DNA from: JAWWAH01 sp033721415
GTDB taxonomy: Bacteria > Patescibacteriota > Minisyncoccia > Spechtbacterales > 2-12-FULL-38-22
Length of the DNA: 26,269 nucleotides
Direction: 5' to 3'
NCBI GenBank assembly: GCA_033721415.1
Contig: JAWWAH010000010.1
Coordinates: 1-26,269 of the forward strand
The position numbers and the translations under genes are program-made. Of this stretch, positions 1-7,600 are shown piece after piece (positions within the stretch are counted from its first letter, which is position 1; each line of letters begins with the position of its first letter). Below the pieces are notes generated by a model. It saw nothing but the letters and a program-made list of their open reading frames with translations, ran no database searches and had not been told where the DNA came from.

Positions 1-170
1 AGATGTTAGAAGAAGCTTATGGAGCAAAGGCAAAAACTCAAGGAGCGGGTATAGATGTTAGACTCTCAAGCGAGCATACAGCACCTATATCTCGGCTGTC
101 CATTATAGCCATTTCTTTACTGGGACTTACCGTTGTATTTCTTATAATTTTATTCTTCTTATTTGGTTAA
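1..170 (+). CDS. C-terminal fragment of a membrane protein (5' end outside window)
   Basis: An open frame reaches from the window edge to TAA at 168-170. The 55 visible residues from the ATG at position 3 end in one strongly hydrophobic segment (about residues 33-54, rich in I, L, V and F), which sits at the extreme C-terminus like a tail anchor. The part before it is polar. No family can be recognised. The gene ends 10 nt before the next start, so the two are probably co-transcribed. It could instead be a complete 55-residue protein starting at position 3, but the frame is open to the edge and I favour a truncated larger gene. Confidence 0.45.
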   Translation, partial: MLEEAYGAKAKTQGAGIDVRLSSEHTAPISRLSIIAISLLGLTVVFLIILFFLFG

Positions 171-180
171 ATTCTAAAGT

Positions 181-591
181 ATGAAAAAACATGTTTCTCA
201 CATTTTAACTCTCGTGCTAGTAACTGGCGTGCTGTCGGCTGTTTGGAGTTTTCAATATGTTTCTCCGGCGGAATGGGGGAATTACTTTAAAGCACAACTT
301 AACGTAGGGCAAACTGCAAGCGTTGAAGAAAATCCAATGAACAAAATTGCTCAGGAGCTTAAAAACAGAGAGGAAGAGCTAGACGAGCGAGAAGCAGAGC
401 TAACCAAAAAAGAAGAATTTTTAATTCGTGAAATAGCGGAAGAGCAGGAGCGCAGAAATATGTATATAGTCGGAGCATTAATAGTTGTTGTGGTAACAGT
501 GTTAATGAACTTTATTTTAGATTGGAAAAGGGAGGAGAGAGAAGAGGGTATGTTGCGTAAAATTTTACGTAGAACAAATTCGAATGAATAA
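181..591 (+). CDS. Small two-TM coiled-coil membrane protein, function unknown
   Basis: This 136-residue protein has an N-terminal hydrophobic segment (about residues 7-24), a highly charged E/K/R-rich stretch predicted to form a coiled coil (about 53-92, with repeated EEL, REAEL and KKEEF patterns), and a second hydrophobic segment (about 95-112, rich in V and I). It ends in a basic cytoplasmic-type tail. With both ends inside, the coiled coil would lie outside the membrane. No family is recognised. Its last 8 nt overlap the start of the dockerin gene, so translation is probably coupled and the two proteins may work in the same surface assembly. No Shine-Dalgarno sequence precedes the ATG. 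Confidence 0.7.
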   Translation: MKKHVSHILTLVLVTGVLSAVWSFQYVSPAEWGNYFKAQLNVGQTASVEENPMNKIAQELKNREEELDEREAELTKKEEFLIREIAEEQERRNMYIVGALIVVVVTVLMNFILDWKREEREEGMLRKILRRTNSNE

Positions 592-2287
592 AAAAAATAA
601 AATTCTTATCCTTGGCTTGGGAGCCGCTTTAATATTAGTTGCTTTTTATATAGGTAATGCCGCTTGGCTTTCTCCGATAAGTGATACAGTAAGCACATCT
701 GCACCGTCTTTGAACGCAGATCATCACATAAAATTTACAGCAGTAAATACAGTACCAGCTAGTGGTAAAATAGTTATAACCCCAGAACCTGGGGCTTTTA
801 ATATTCCAACAGCTTTAAATTATCAAGAGGTAGATTTTTTAGTTGATAGCGCTCAGAGAGATCTTGCGGTTTGGCCAAGCTCAACTGAAGATGGTGTAAA
901 CGTGTTTTCTGGCTCAAATGGAAGTATTACTATTACGCTTCGCAATACTCAAAATATACCCGCCGGCAGTGTTGTAGAAATAATAATAGGGGATAGTGCC
1001 TCATACGGAGATAATGGAGATGTGGGGATAGATAATCCTTCTTCTGAGGGTTCTTACGAGCTAGCCATAGAAACACAAAATTCAAGTGGTGAAAAAATAG
1101 ATGGCGCAAATACAGAAATAGCAATTATCGATCAAATTAATCAAGGTCCCTTAGAATTTATTGATACAACTCCGCCCGCTAGATTTAATGGGTTGCCTTC
1201 TGGCGAACTTCCCGCAGGAACTACTAACGTAGAGATTTCTCTTGAAACAGATGACCTCTCAACGTGTAGATATTCTCTTACTGCAGGTACTTTGTATGAT
1301 GATATGACCAACAATATAACAACTAGTAGTACTAGATTCCATGCTTTAGATGTTGCTACAGAAGACGGACAAGAATACACATACTACATACGATGTTCTA
1401 ATCTTCATGATTACGAAAACTTAAACGATTTTACAATATCATTTTCGGTAAAAGAAACGCCTGTTGCGGGATCTGAACCAGGTGAAGAAGGTGGGGAGGA
1501 CATTCCCGCAACAGGAGGGACAGGTTCGGGTTCTGGTGAAGCATATCCGCCCATAACTGCTAGTGCTAGTTTTAGTGGACGCGCTTATCCTCAAAGCACT
1601 ATTACAATACTGAAGGATGCTGCAAAGGTATTAGAGGGTGTCGCGACTGTTAATGGTGGTTTTGATGTTCGTGTATCTAATTTAGAAAAAGGTGTTTATA
1701 CGTTTACAGTTTATGCAACAGATTCTAGCGGCAATAAATCATCTAACTTTAACGTAACTTTTACAGTGAATCCAAATACTAACACTACAGCATCTGGGAT
1801 ATTTTTATCTCCAAGTATGGAGCTTAGTTCTAACGAAATTGAACCTGGAGATACCTTTACTGCCTCTGGTTACAGCGCTCCAAACAGTGGGGTTGAAGTG
1901 CTTTTGTATAAGAGGGGTTCTTCTGATTCAACAGCGACAAGATACACTGCAGATGTTTCTTCTCAAGGTACTTGGAGTATAGATATTAACACTGAAGAAT
2001 TAGATGCTGATAATTATTTTATTAAGGCGCAATCTGTGCTCGCTGGAGGGGTAGAGAGAAGTGAGTTCTCTAATCGATTAGAAATTGGAATAGGAGCAGG
2101 AGTAGGTGGCCCTATTTTGAGTGCAGATTTAAACGTTGATGGTTCAGTTAATTTGATAGACTTTTCTATATTATTGTTCCATTGGAGTACCAGCGGAGGA
2201 GATTCTGATCCTCCTGCAGATATTAATCAAAATGGAAGAGTTGAATTAGCTGATTTTTCCATTATGCTTTTCCAGTGGACCGGTTAG
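584..2287 (+). CDS. Surface protein with Ig-like modules and C-terminal type I dockerin (dockerin A)
   Basis: This 567-residue protein is probably held outside the membrane by an N-terminal hydrophobic segment (about residues 5-28). A beta-rich region of unknown family follows (about 45-290), then a Gly/Ser/Glu linker (about 295-320) and two Ig-like modules, the first opening with a G-R-A-Y-P motif (about 330-500). Residues 514-567 are a type I dockerin with two EF-hand-like calcium loops, DLNVDGSVNLID and DINQNGRVELAD, joined by a GGDSDPP linker. Dockerins bind cohesins with high affinity in a calcium-dependent way; three cohesin proteins are encoded in this window. There is no catalytic domain. 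The canonical recognition positions 10 and 11 of the loops read L-I and L-A, not the S-T of Clostridium thermocellum, which suggests a different partner specificity. Confidence 0.9.
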   Translation: MNKKNKILILGLGAALILVAFYIGNAAWLSPISDTVSTSAPSLNADHHIKFTAVNTVPASGKIVITPEPGAFNIPTALNYQEVDFLVDSAQRDLAVWPSSTEDGVNVFSGSNGSITITLRNTQNIPAGSVVEIIIGDSASYGDNGDVGIDNPSSEGSYELAIETQNSSGEKIDGANTEIAIIDQINQGPLEFIDTTPPARFNGLPSGELPAGTTNVEISLETDDLSTCRYSLTAGTLYDDMTNNITTSSTRFHALDVATEDGQEYTYYIRCSNLHDYENLNDFTISFSVKETPVAGSEPGEEGGEDIPATGGTGSGSGEAYPPITASASFSGRAYPQSTITILKDAAKVLEGVATVNGGFDVRVSNLEKGVYTFTVYATDSSGNKSSNFNVTFTVNPNTNTTASGIFLSPSMELSSNEIEPGDTFTASGYSAPNSGVEVLLYKRGSSDSTATRYTADVSSQGTWSIDINTEELDADNYFIKAQSVLAGGVERSEFSNRLEIGIGAGVGGPILSADLNVDGSVNLIDFSILLFHWSTSGGDSDPPADINQNGRVELADFSIMLFQWTG

Positions 2288-2307
2288 AAAAAACCTTTAT
2301 TTTTACT

Positions 2308-2339
2308 CAAATAGGACAGCCAGCTGTCCTATTTGTTTT
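2308..2339 (+). terminator. Intrinsic terminator after dockerin A gene
   Basis: A perfect inverted repeat (2308-2320 with 2323-2335; the realistic stem is 11 bp around a CCAG loop) is followed by TTTT. It lies 20 nt after the dockerin stop codon and separates that gene from the hsp20 promoter. Confidence 0.85.
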
Positions 2340-2393
2340 GAATAAGCCATCCTAGCGGATTATTCGTCAATATTGACATGCCTGGGGATATTC

Positions 2394-2427
2394 TGTGGAA
2401 AAGGTTTTTAAGTTTCTGGGGTATAAT
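2394..2427 (+). promoter_or_regulatory. Promoter of hsp20-cohesin A operon with DnaA-box-like site
   Basis: A perfect -10 box TATAAT at 2422-2427 lies 34 nt before the hsp20 ATG. No good -35 hexamer sits 16-18 nt upstream. TGTGGAAAA at 2394-2402 (TTTTCCACA on the other strand) resembles a DnaA box, and the same 9-mer occurs upstream of two other promoters in the window. Confidence 0.6.
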
Positions 2428-2461
2428 GAGTACAAGGAGTTATAATTAATAATTTAAATAC

Positions 2462-2926
2462 ATGAGTTTTTTACAGCGCTTAAAAGGAAATGGAATTGAT
2501 ACCTCTGCCGCAGAGACAGAAACAGAAAAAAAGACCGAAGAGCAGGAGTTAAAAGGTGTTGCCGAGGTTGCTATAGATCTATACGAAACAGATGACAGTA
2601 TAATTATATATGCACCTGTTCCTGGGGCTGATGTTGAAGAAACACAGGTATCTGTTGAAGGTGACAATGATGTTCTTGTTATCCATGGTCAGAAAAAAAG
2701 ACCAGAGGAAGTTATTGCTAAAGATGGCAAGGTTCCAGAGGGTAGATTTTTTTCTCAGGATGCTGAGTGGGGAGAATTCTATCGCAGAGTTATATTACCT
2801 GAGCAGATTGATGTAAAAAAGGCAAAGGTAAAAATGAAAAATGGAATCTTAATCATGACCTTACCACTTCAGAAGACAGTAGCTCAGGAAACACACACTC
2901 TAAAAATTGAAACTATAAGCGAATAG
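2462..2926 (+). CDS. Small heat-shock protein, Hsp20/alpha-crystallin family
   Basis: This 154-residue protein has the size and layout of a bacterial small heat-shock protein: a short charged N-terminal arm (1-35), an alpha-crystallin beta-sandwich domain (about 38-142) and a short C-terminal tail. Typical family features are the start of the domain (VAIDLYETDDSIIIYAPVPG), the WGEFYRRVILPEQID strand region and the KMKNGILIMTLP strand near the end. A C-terminal LKI sequence could serve as the I/L-x-I oligomerisation motif. Such proteins hold unfolding proteins in an ATP-independent way in the cytoplasm. It is the first gene after a TATAAT promoter and ends 1 nt before the cohesin A gene, so the chaperone is made together with a surface protein, which is unusual. 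An AAGGAG at 2434-2439 is 22 nt from the ATG, too far to be a ribosome site. Confidence 0.93.
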   Translation: MSFLQRLKGNGIDTSAAETETEKKTEEQELKGVAEVAIDLYETDDSIIIYAPVPGADVEETQVSVEGDNDVLVIHGQKKRPEEVIAKDGKVPEGRFFSQDAEWGEFYRRVILPEQIDVKKAKVKMKNGILIMTLPLQKTVAQETHTLKIETISE

Positions 2927-2927
2927 C

Positions 2928-4460
2928 ATGAGATCGTGTTTTAAAAAATGCACGGAAAGAATTTTGCAAGGAGCAAAGTTACTCCTTGTTTTTGCTTTTG
3001 TTGTATCCTTTAGCGCGGTTTATGTGCCAGAGCAGGCCTCGGCGGCATCAGCAACCTTATTTATAGCTCCTGGGTCGGGAACTTATTCTGTAGGGCAAAG
3101 CTTCACTGTTTCAATTGTGGCAAGTTCTAGTGACCAAATGAACGCTGCCGAAGCCTCATTATCTTTTAATACTAGTACACTAAGTGTTACAGGCACTTCA
3201 AAAAGTGGCTCTGTATTCTCGTTATGGACAGAAGAGCCTTCCTATTCAAATTCTCAAGGTACTATACGTTTTGGAGGAGGTAACCCTTCAGGATTTTCAG
3301 GAAATTCAACTTTATTGAAAATTACATTTAGAACTAAAGCAGCTGGGACAGCTCGAGTTAGCTTTACCGATGGTGCTGTGTTAGCTGCTGATGGTAAGGG
3401 GACAAATATTTTAACAAACATGAGTCCTGCAACATTTACAGTAGAAGAGGCCGCAGCTCCTCCTCCGCCTCCTCCTTCAAGTAATAATAATACTGGCAAT
3501 AACACCAGCAGTAGTTCAGGCACAGTTCCGCCCGAACCCGAGGTTACATCTTCTACACATCCAGATCCTGAAGGTTGGTATAATGTAACTACTGGAGAGT
3601 TTGCGTGGGAAGTTCCTTCTGATGTTACCTCTGTTCGTTTACTATTGAGTCAGGAAGAAGATGATACGCCAACTGTAAGGTATGCGCCACCTATTTCTTC
3701 AAGAACTCTTGAAGATCTCGAAGATGGTGTATGGTACTTGCATGTTCGTTTTGGCAATAGCGCAGGCCTTGGAGATATAGCAAGTTACAAAGTACAAACT
3801 GATACAGTTCCACCAGGAGAATTCTCTTTTGAGGTTATAAGCGATGACGGAAGAGCTCAACCAGAGCTTAGACTAGAGGCTTCGGATGAACTTTCTGGTA
3901 TTGGTTTTTATGAAATATCTGTTGATGGAGAAGAATCAGCTATTATTCCTATAGAGCAAGTAAATGAAGGTGTTTATGAAATGGAACCACTCGAGAAGGG
4001 TAATCACACAATAACAGTAACAGCAATAGATAAAGCTGGTAATCAGAGAGATGCAGGTGGTCCTGCCGAGGTAGAGGTCACTGAAGAAATTAAAGTATCT
4101 AAAACAGTTGAGCCAGAAGAAGAAGGCCCTGGATTTTTTGCAAAATATGGCACAGCCATATGGGTATTTATATTTATATTAATAATTGCGGGGTTAATCG
4201 CTCTAAATATTATGCAAAGAAAGAAATTAGAAGAACTTAAATTAGATGCCATGCGAGAAACAAAAGAAGTGCGTGGTACAATAGAGAAAGTCTTATCAGC
4301 ATTAAGAGATGAAGCCGAAGAATTGTTTGCTAAAATGGATGGGAAGGGTGGCCTTAATGATAAAGAGGGGGCTTCATTCAAGCAGTTAAAAGAAGCGATA
4401 GATATATCAGAAGAGTTAATAGCTAGAGAAGTAGATGATGTTGAAAAACTATTTAAATAG
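2928..4460 (+). CDS. Membrane-anchored cohesin protein with cytoplasmic helical tail (cohesin A)
   Basis: This 510-residue protein has a signal peptide (about 1-40, ending A-S-A), a cohesin domain (about 42-173) and a Pro/Asn/Ser/Thr-rich linker (about 174-207). An Ig-like region opens with T-H-P-D...W-Y and contains L-E-D-G-V-W-Y (about 208-390). A transmembrane helix (about 407-429) and an 81-residue charged helical tail on the cytoplasmic side (430-510) follow. Cohesin evidence is the N-A-A-E segment at 72-75, a FS-L-W-x-E-E-P turn, and D-G-A-V-L-A-A-D-G-K-G-T-N-I-L near the end, which recurs almost exactly in cohesin C. Cohesins bind dockerins; the adjacent dockerin A protein is the obvious candidate partner. 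A single cohesin with a TM helix and cytoplasmic coiled coil differs from classic scaffoldins, which are anchored by S-layer homology or sortase signals. Confidence 0.9.
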   Translation: MRSCFKKCTERILQGAKLLLVFAFVVSFSAVYVPEQASAASATLFIAPGSGTYSVGQSFTVSIVASSSDQMNAAEASLSFNTSTLSVTGTSKSGSVFSLWTEEPSYSNSQGTIRFGGGNPSGFSGNSTLLKITFRTKAAGTARVSFTDGAVLAADGKGTNILTNMSPATFTVEEAAAPPPPPPSSNNNTGNNTSSSSGTVPPEPEVTSSTHPDPEGWYNVTTGEFAWEVPSDVTSVRLLLSQEEDDTPTVRYAPPISSRTLEDLEDGVWYLHVRFGNSAGLGDIASYKVQTDTVPPGEFSFEVISDDGRAQPELRLEASDELSGIGFYEISVDGEESAIIPIEQVNEGVYEMEPLEKGNHTITVTAIDKAGNQRDAGGPAEVEVTEEIKVSKTVEPEEEGPGFFAKYGTAIWVFIFILIIAGLIALNIMQRKKLEELKLDAMRETKEVRGTIEKVLSALRDEAEELFAKMDGKGGLNDKEGASFKQLKEAIDISEELIAREVDDVEKLFK

Positions 4461-4484
4461 GTATATCAAATCTTTAATTATTTT

Positions 4485-4522
4485 CTACAAAAAACAGTCT
4501 CGTATGAGGCTGTTTTTTGTAG
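4485..4522 (+). terminator. Intrinsic terminator after cohesin A gene
   Basis: A 17-bp stem (CTACAAAAAACAGTCTC with its complement, one T-G wobble) closes on a GTAT loop. The T-run lies inside the 3' arm and there is an A-run in the 5' arm, so it could act in both directions. It begins 24 nt after the stop codon. Confidence 0.8.
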
Positions 4523-4577
4523 AGCAACTTATCCCCACCCCATACATAATATCTGATTTCTTATGCTTTATTTTTAA

Positions 4578-4586
4578 TGGTAAAAT
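4578..4586 (+). promoter_or_regulatory. Extended -10 promoter for the giant FN3 surface protein
   Basis: TGGTAAAAT at 4578-4586 is an extended -10 element (TGn plus a TATAAT-like hexamer), giving a leader of about 38 nt to the ATG at 4631. A DnaA-box-like TTATCCCCA lies at 4529-4537, 44 nt before the hexamer. No convincing -35 hexamer is visible. Confidence 0.5.
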
Positions 4587-4630
4587 GAATAAAAGCCGGT
4601 ATTATCGGTTAATTTTACATATTGAAATCA

Positions 4631-7600
4631 ATGAATAGATTTGGGAACTTAAAAGCTTATATTACAGATTCTCAAAATCCGTTTTTGCGGAGACTTTTCC
4701 TTGTGGCTTTATTAGTGGGGTGGGTAGTTCTAGTTGATCCGCAAAGTTTTCATACTCAAAATATATATGCTGTACAGTTGGCGCGTCCCTCTGCAGATGT
4801 TTCTAATGCTGGTGCATGGAGCCCGACACCACTTTTTGCAGAAATTGATGAGCCAACAGCTGATGATTCTGTGACTGCTGTAGTGTCGAAGAATAATCCT
4901 TCTACAACGGATACATTTGAAGTATCTTTATCATCTTTAAATGACCCCAATGCAAGTACGGGCCACATAATAAGGTATAGAGCAAGAAAGCAAGGAGGTG
5001 TTAAAACAGAGGAATTAAGAGTGGATCTATACCAAGGAACAACACTAATTAGACAAGGCAACTGGACGGGAGGTCTTGGTACGTCTTGGACAACGTTTAC
5101 AGATACACTTACCTCTGGTGAAGCCGACGCCATAACTGATTATACAAATTTGCGCTTGCGTTTTACTCCCAGAGCAACTGGCGGTGGCCAGCCCGCTCCA
5201 ATAGAGGTAACTTGGGCTGAATTTGAGGTGCCTGTCCAGCAAGCAAGTAATCCACCCTCAGTAACAACAAACGCAGCAAGTAATATCCAACAAACAGAGG
5301 TTCAGGGAAATGGTGATATCACAGATACCGGAGGTGGATCTGTGATAAGCCGTGGTTTTGTTTGGGATACATCAAGTCAGGCGAATCCTGGGAATACCGC
5401 ACCAGGAAGCTCCGGATACGGAAGTAACGTTCAAGAAGGAGGAACCTTTAGTACGGGAACATTTAATTTGCAACTTACAAACCTAAGCCCAGGAACAACT
5501 TATTATTATAGAGCATTTGCTTTGAACTCTATTGGTTATGCTTATGGCTCAGAAATAACTTTTACAACTCAAGCAGCTTTGCCGACAGTACTAACAAACG
5601 GTGCTACTAGTGTTCAACAAACTCAGGCAACAGGAAATGGTGAAATTACAGATACAGGGGGTGCAACTATAGATGAGCGCGGCTTTGTTTGGGATACAAC
5701 CACACAAGCTGACCCGGGCAACGTAGCACCTGGAAGTTCTGGATACGGAAGCACCACAAATGAAACAGGAAGCTTTGGCACAGGCGCATTTAATTTAACT
5801 TTATCTAGCTTAACTTCGGATACAACATATTATTACAGATCCTATGCGCATAATTCTGAAGGGTATTCTTATGGTTCTGAGGTTGAATTTACAACACTTG
5901 GTAATTTTGCTGCTGTTGTAACAAATAATCCTACAAATATTTCGCAAACTTCTGTGGATGGAAATGGAAATATCACCGATATAGGACAAGCTCAACCAAC
6001 TGAGCGCGGTTTTGTTTGGGATACAGCAACTCAGGGTAATCCTGGCAATGTAGCACCTGGAAGTTCCGGATATGGAAGCACCACAAATGAAACAGGAAGC
6101 TTTGGCACAGGGACATACTCGCTTCCAATCACGGGCTTAACCGCAAATACAACCTATTATTATCGTGCATATGTTTTAAACACAGCGGGCTATAGTTATG
6201 GCGATGAAATACAATTTTCAACTTTGGATGAGTTGCCAGATTTAAATACATCCGCACCTTCAAATATTCAAACTAGAACAGTAACCGGGAATGGTGAAAT
6301 TACAAATACAGGAGGCTTATCTATAGATGAACGTGGTTTTGTTTGGGATACATCCGCACAATCTGATCCCGGCAATGTAGCACCTGGAAGCTCTGGATAT
6401 GGAAGCACCACAAATGAAACAGGAACATTTGGTACGGGAACATTTAGTTTATCAATATCAAATCTTAGTCCAAACACCACATATTATTACAGATCTTATG
6501 CGCATAATTCTCAGGGATATGGATATGGTCCTGAAGTTAGTTTTACAACTTTAAATGCTCAATTCGGAAGACCCGATACAGATATTACAACTACGGGTTG
6601 GACACCAACCCCTCTTTGGGAAGAATTAAATGAACAAGATCCAGATAACGCTACAACTGAAATCACCACAGCGGACAACCCTACTAATACTGTCTTTGAA
6701 GTTGCCTTTAGTTCTATCACTGATCCACAAACAAGCTCTGGGCATTATGTAAGGTACAGAATGTATAAAACAGGAGGTAAAACATGTACAGCTACAGCTG
6801 AATTGTATCAAGGGGGGACAGCGATACATTCTGATGCTGCGCAGACTCTAACGGGTACATATGCAACCTATAGCTTTAATTTATCGGGTGCAGAAGCAGA
6901 CTCAATAACAGATTATAGTGATCTTAGAATTAGGGTTACAGCAAACTGTACAGGTGGTGGAGCAGGTTCTCAAGTCAGAGCAACTTGGGCTGAGTTTGAA
7001 GCTCCTGAGCCACCTCCAACATCCCCACCATCTGTTACAACTCAGGATGCAACAAATATCCAAACATATTCAGCCACCGGAAACGGTGAAATAACTAGCA
7101 CAGGAAGTAGCACTGTAACTGAACGGGGTTTTGTTTGGGACACAACAAGCCAAGCTGATCCTGGCAATACTGCACCTGGAAGCTCCGGATATGGAAGTAG
7201 CACCAATGAAACAGGAAGCTTTGGAACAGGTACATTTAATTTAAGCATGACTAGTCTGTCTAAAAACACAACTTATTATTACAGGGCATATGCCCAAAAC
7301 TCAGTTGGCTTTGCTTACGGCTCTGAGAAGGTATTTACAACATTTGATGAAATTCCAACACTTACAACAAATAATGCAACAAACGTAGGATCAAATACCG
7401 CAGACGGTAACGGAGTTATAGATCATGCAGGTACATCCGCGGTCACAGAAAGAGGTTTCGTTTGGGATACAGCAACTCAAGCAGATCCTGGTAATGTTTC
7501 TCCAGCTAGCTCGGGTTATGGAAGTAGTACTAACGAAACAGGAAGTTTTGGAGCTGGCTCTTATTCTCTGCAACTTTCTGGTTTAACTTCAGATACCACG

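Noticed and set aside
2373..2427. TTGACA at 2373-2378 as the -35 of the TATAAT at 2422
   Set aside because: The spacer would be 43 nt; sigma-70 promoters need about 16-18 nt.
2434..2439. AAGGAG as ribosome binding site of hsp20
   Set aside because: It lies 22 nt before the ATG and roughly at the predicted transcription start.
3254..3523. Minus-strand frame with long Gly/Leu/Val runs
   Set aside because: It is the complement of the Pro-rich linker and cohesin coding sequence; composition explains it.
4435..4638. 67-residue plus-strand open frame across the cohesin A terminator
   Set aside because: It overlaps the gene end out of frame, reads through a strong terminator hairpin and has no recognisable features.
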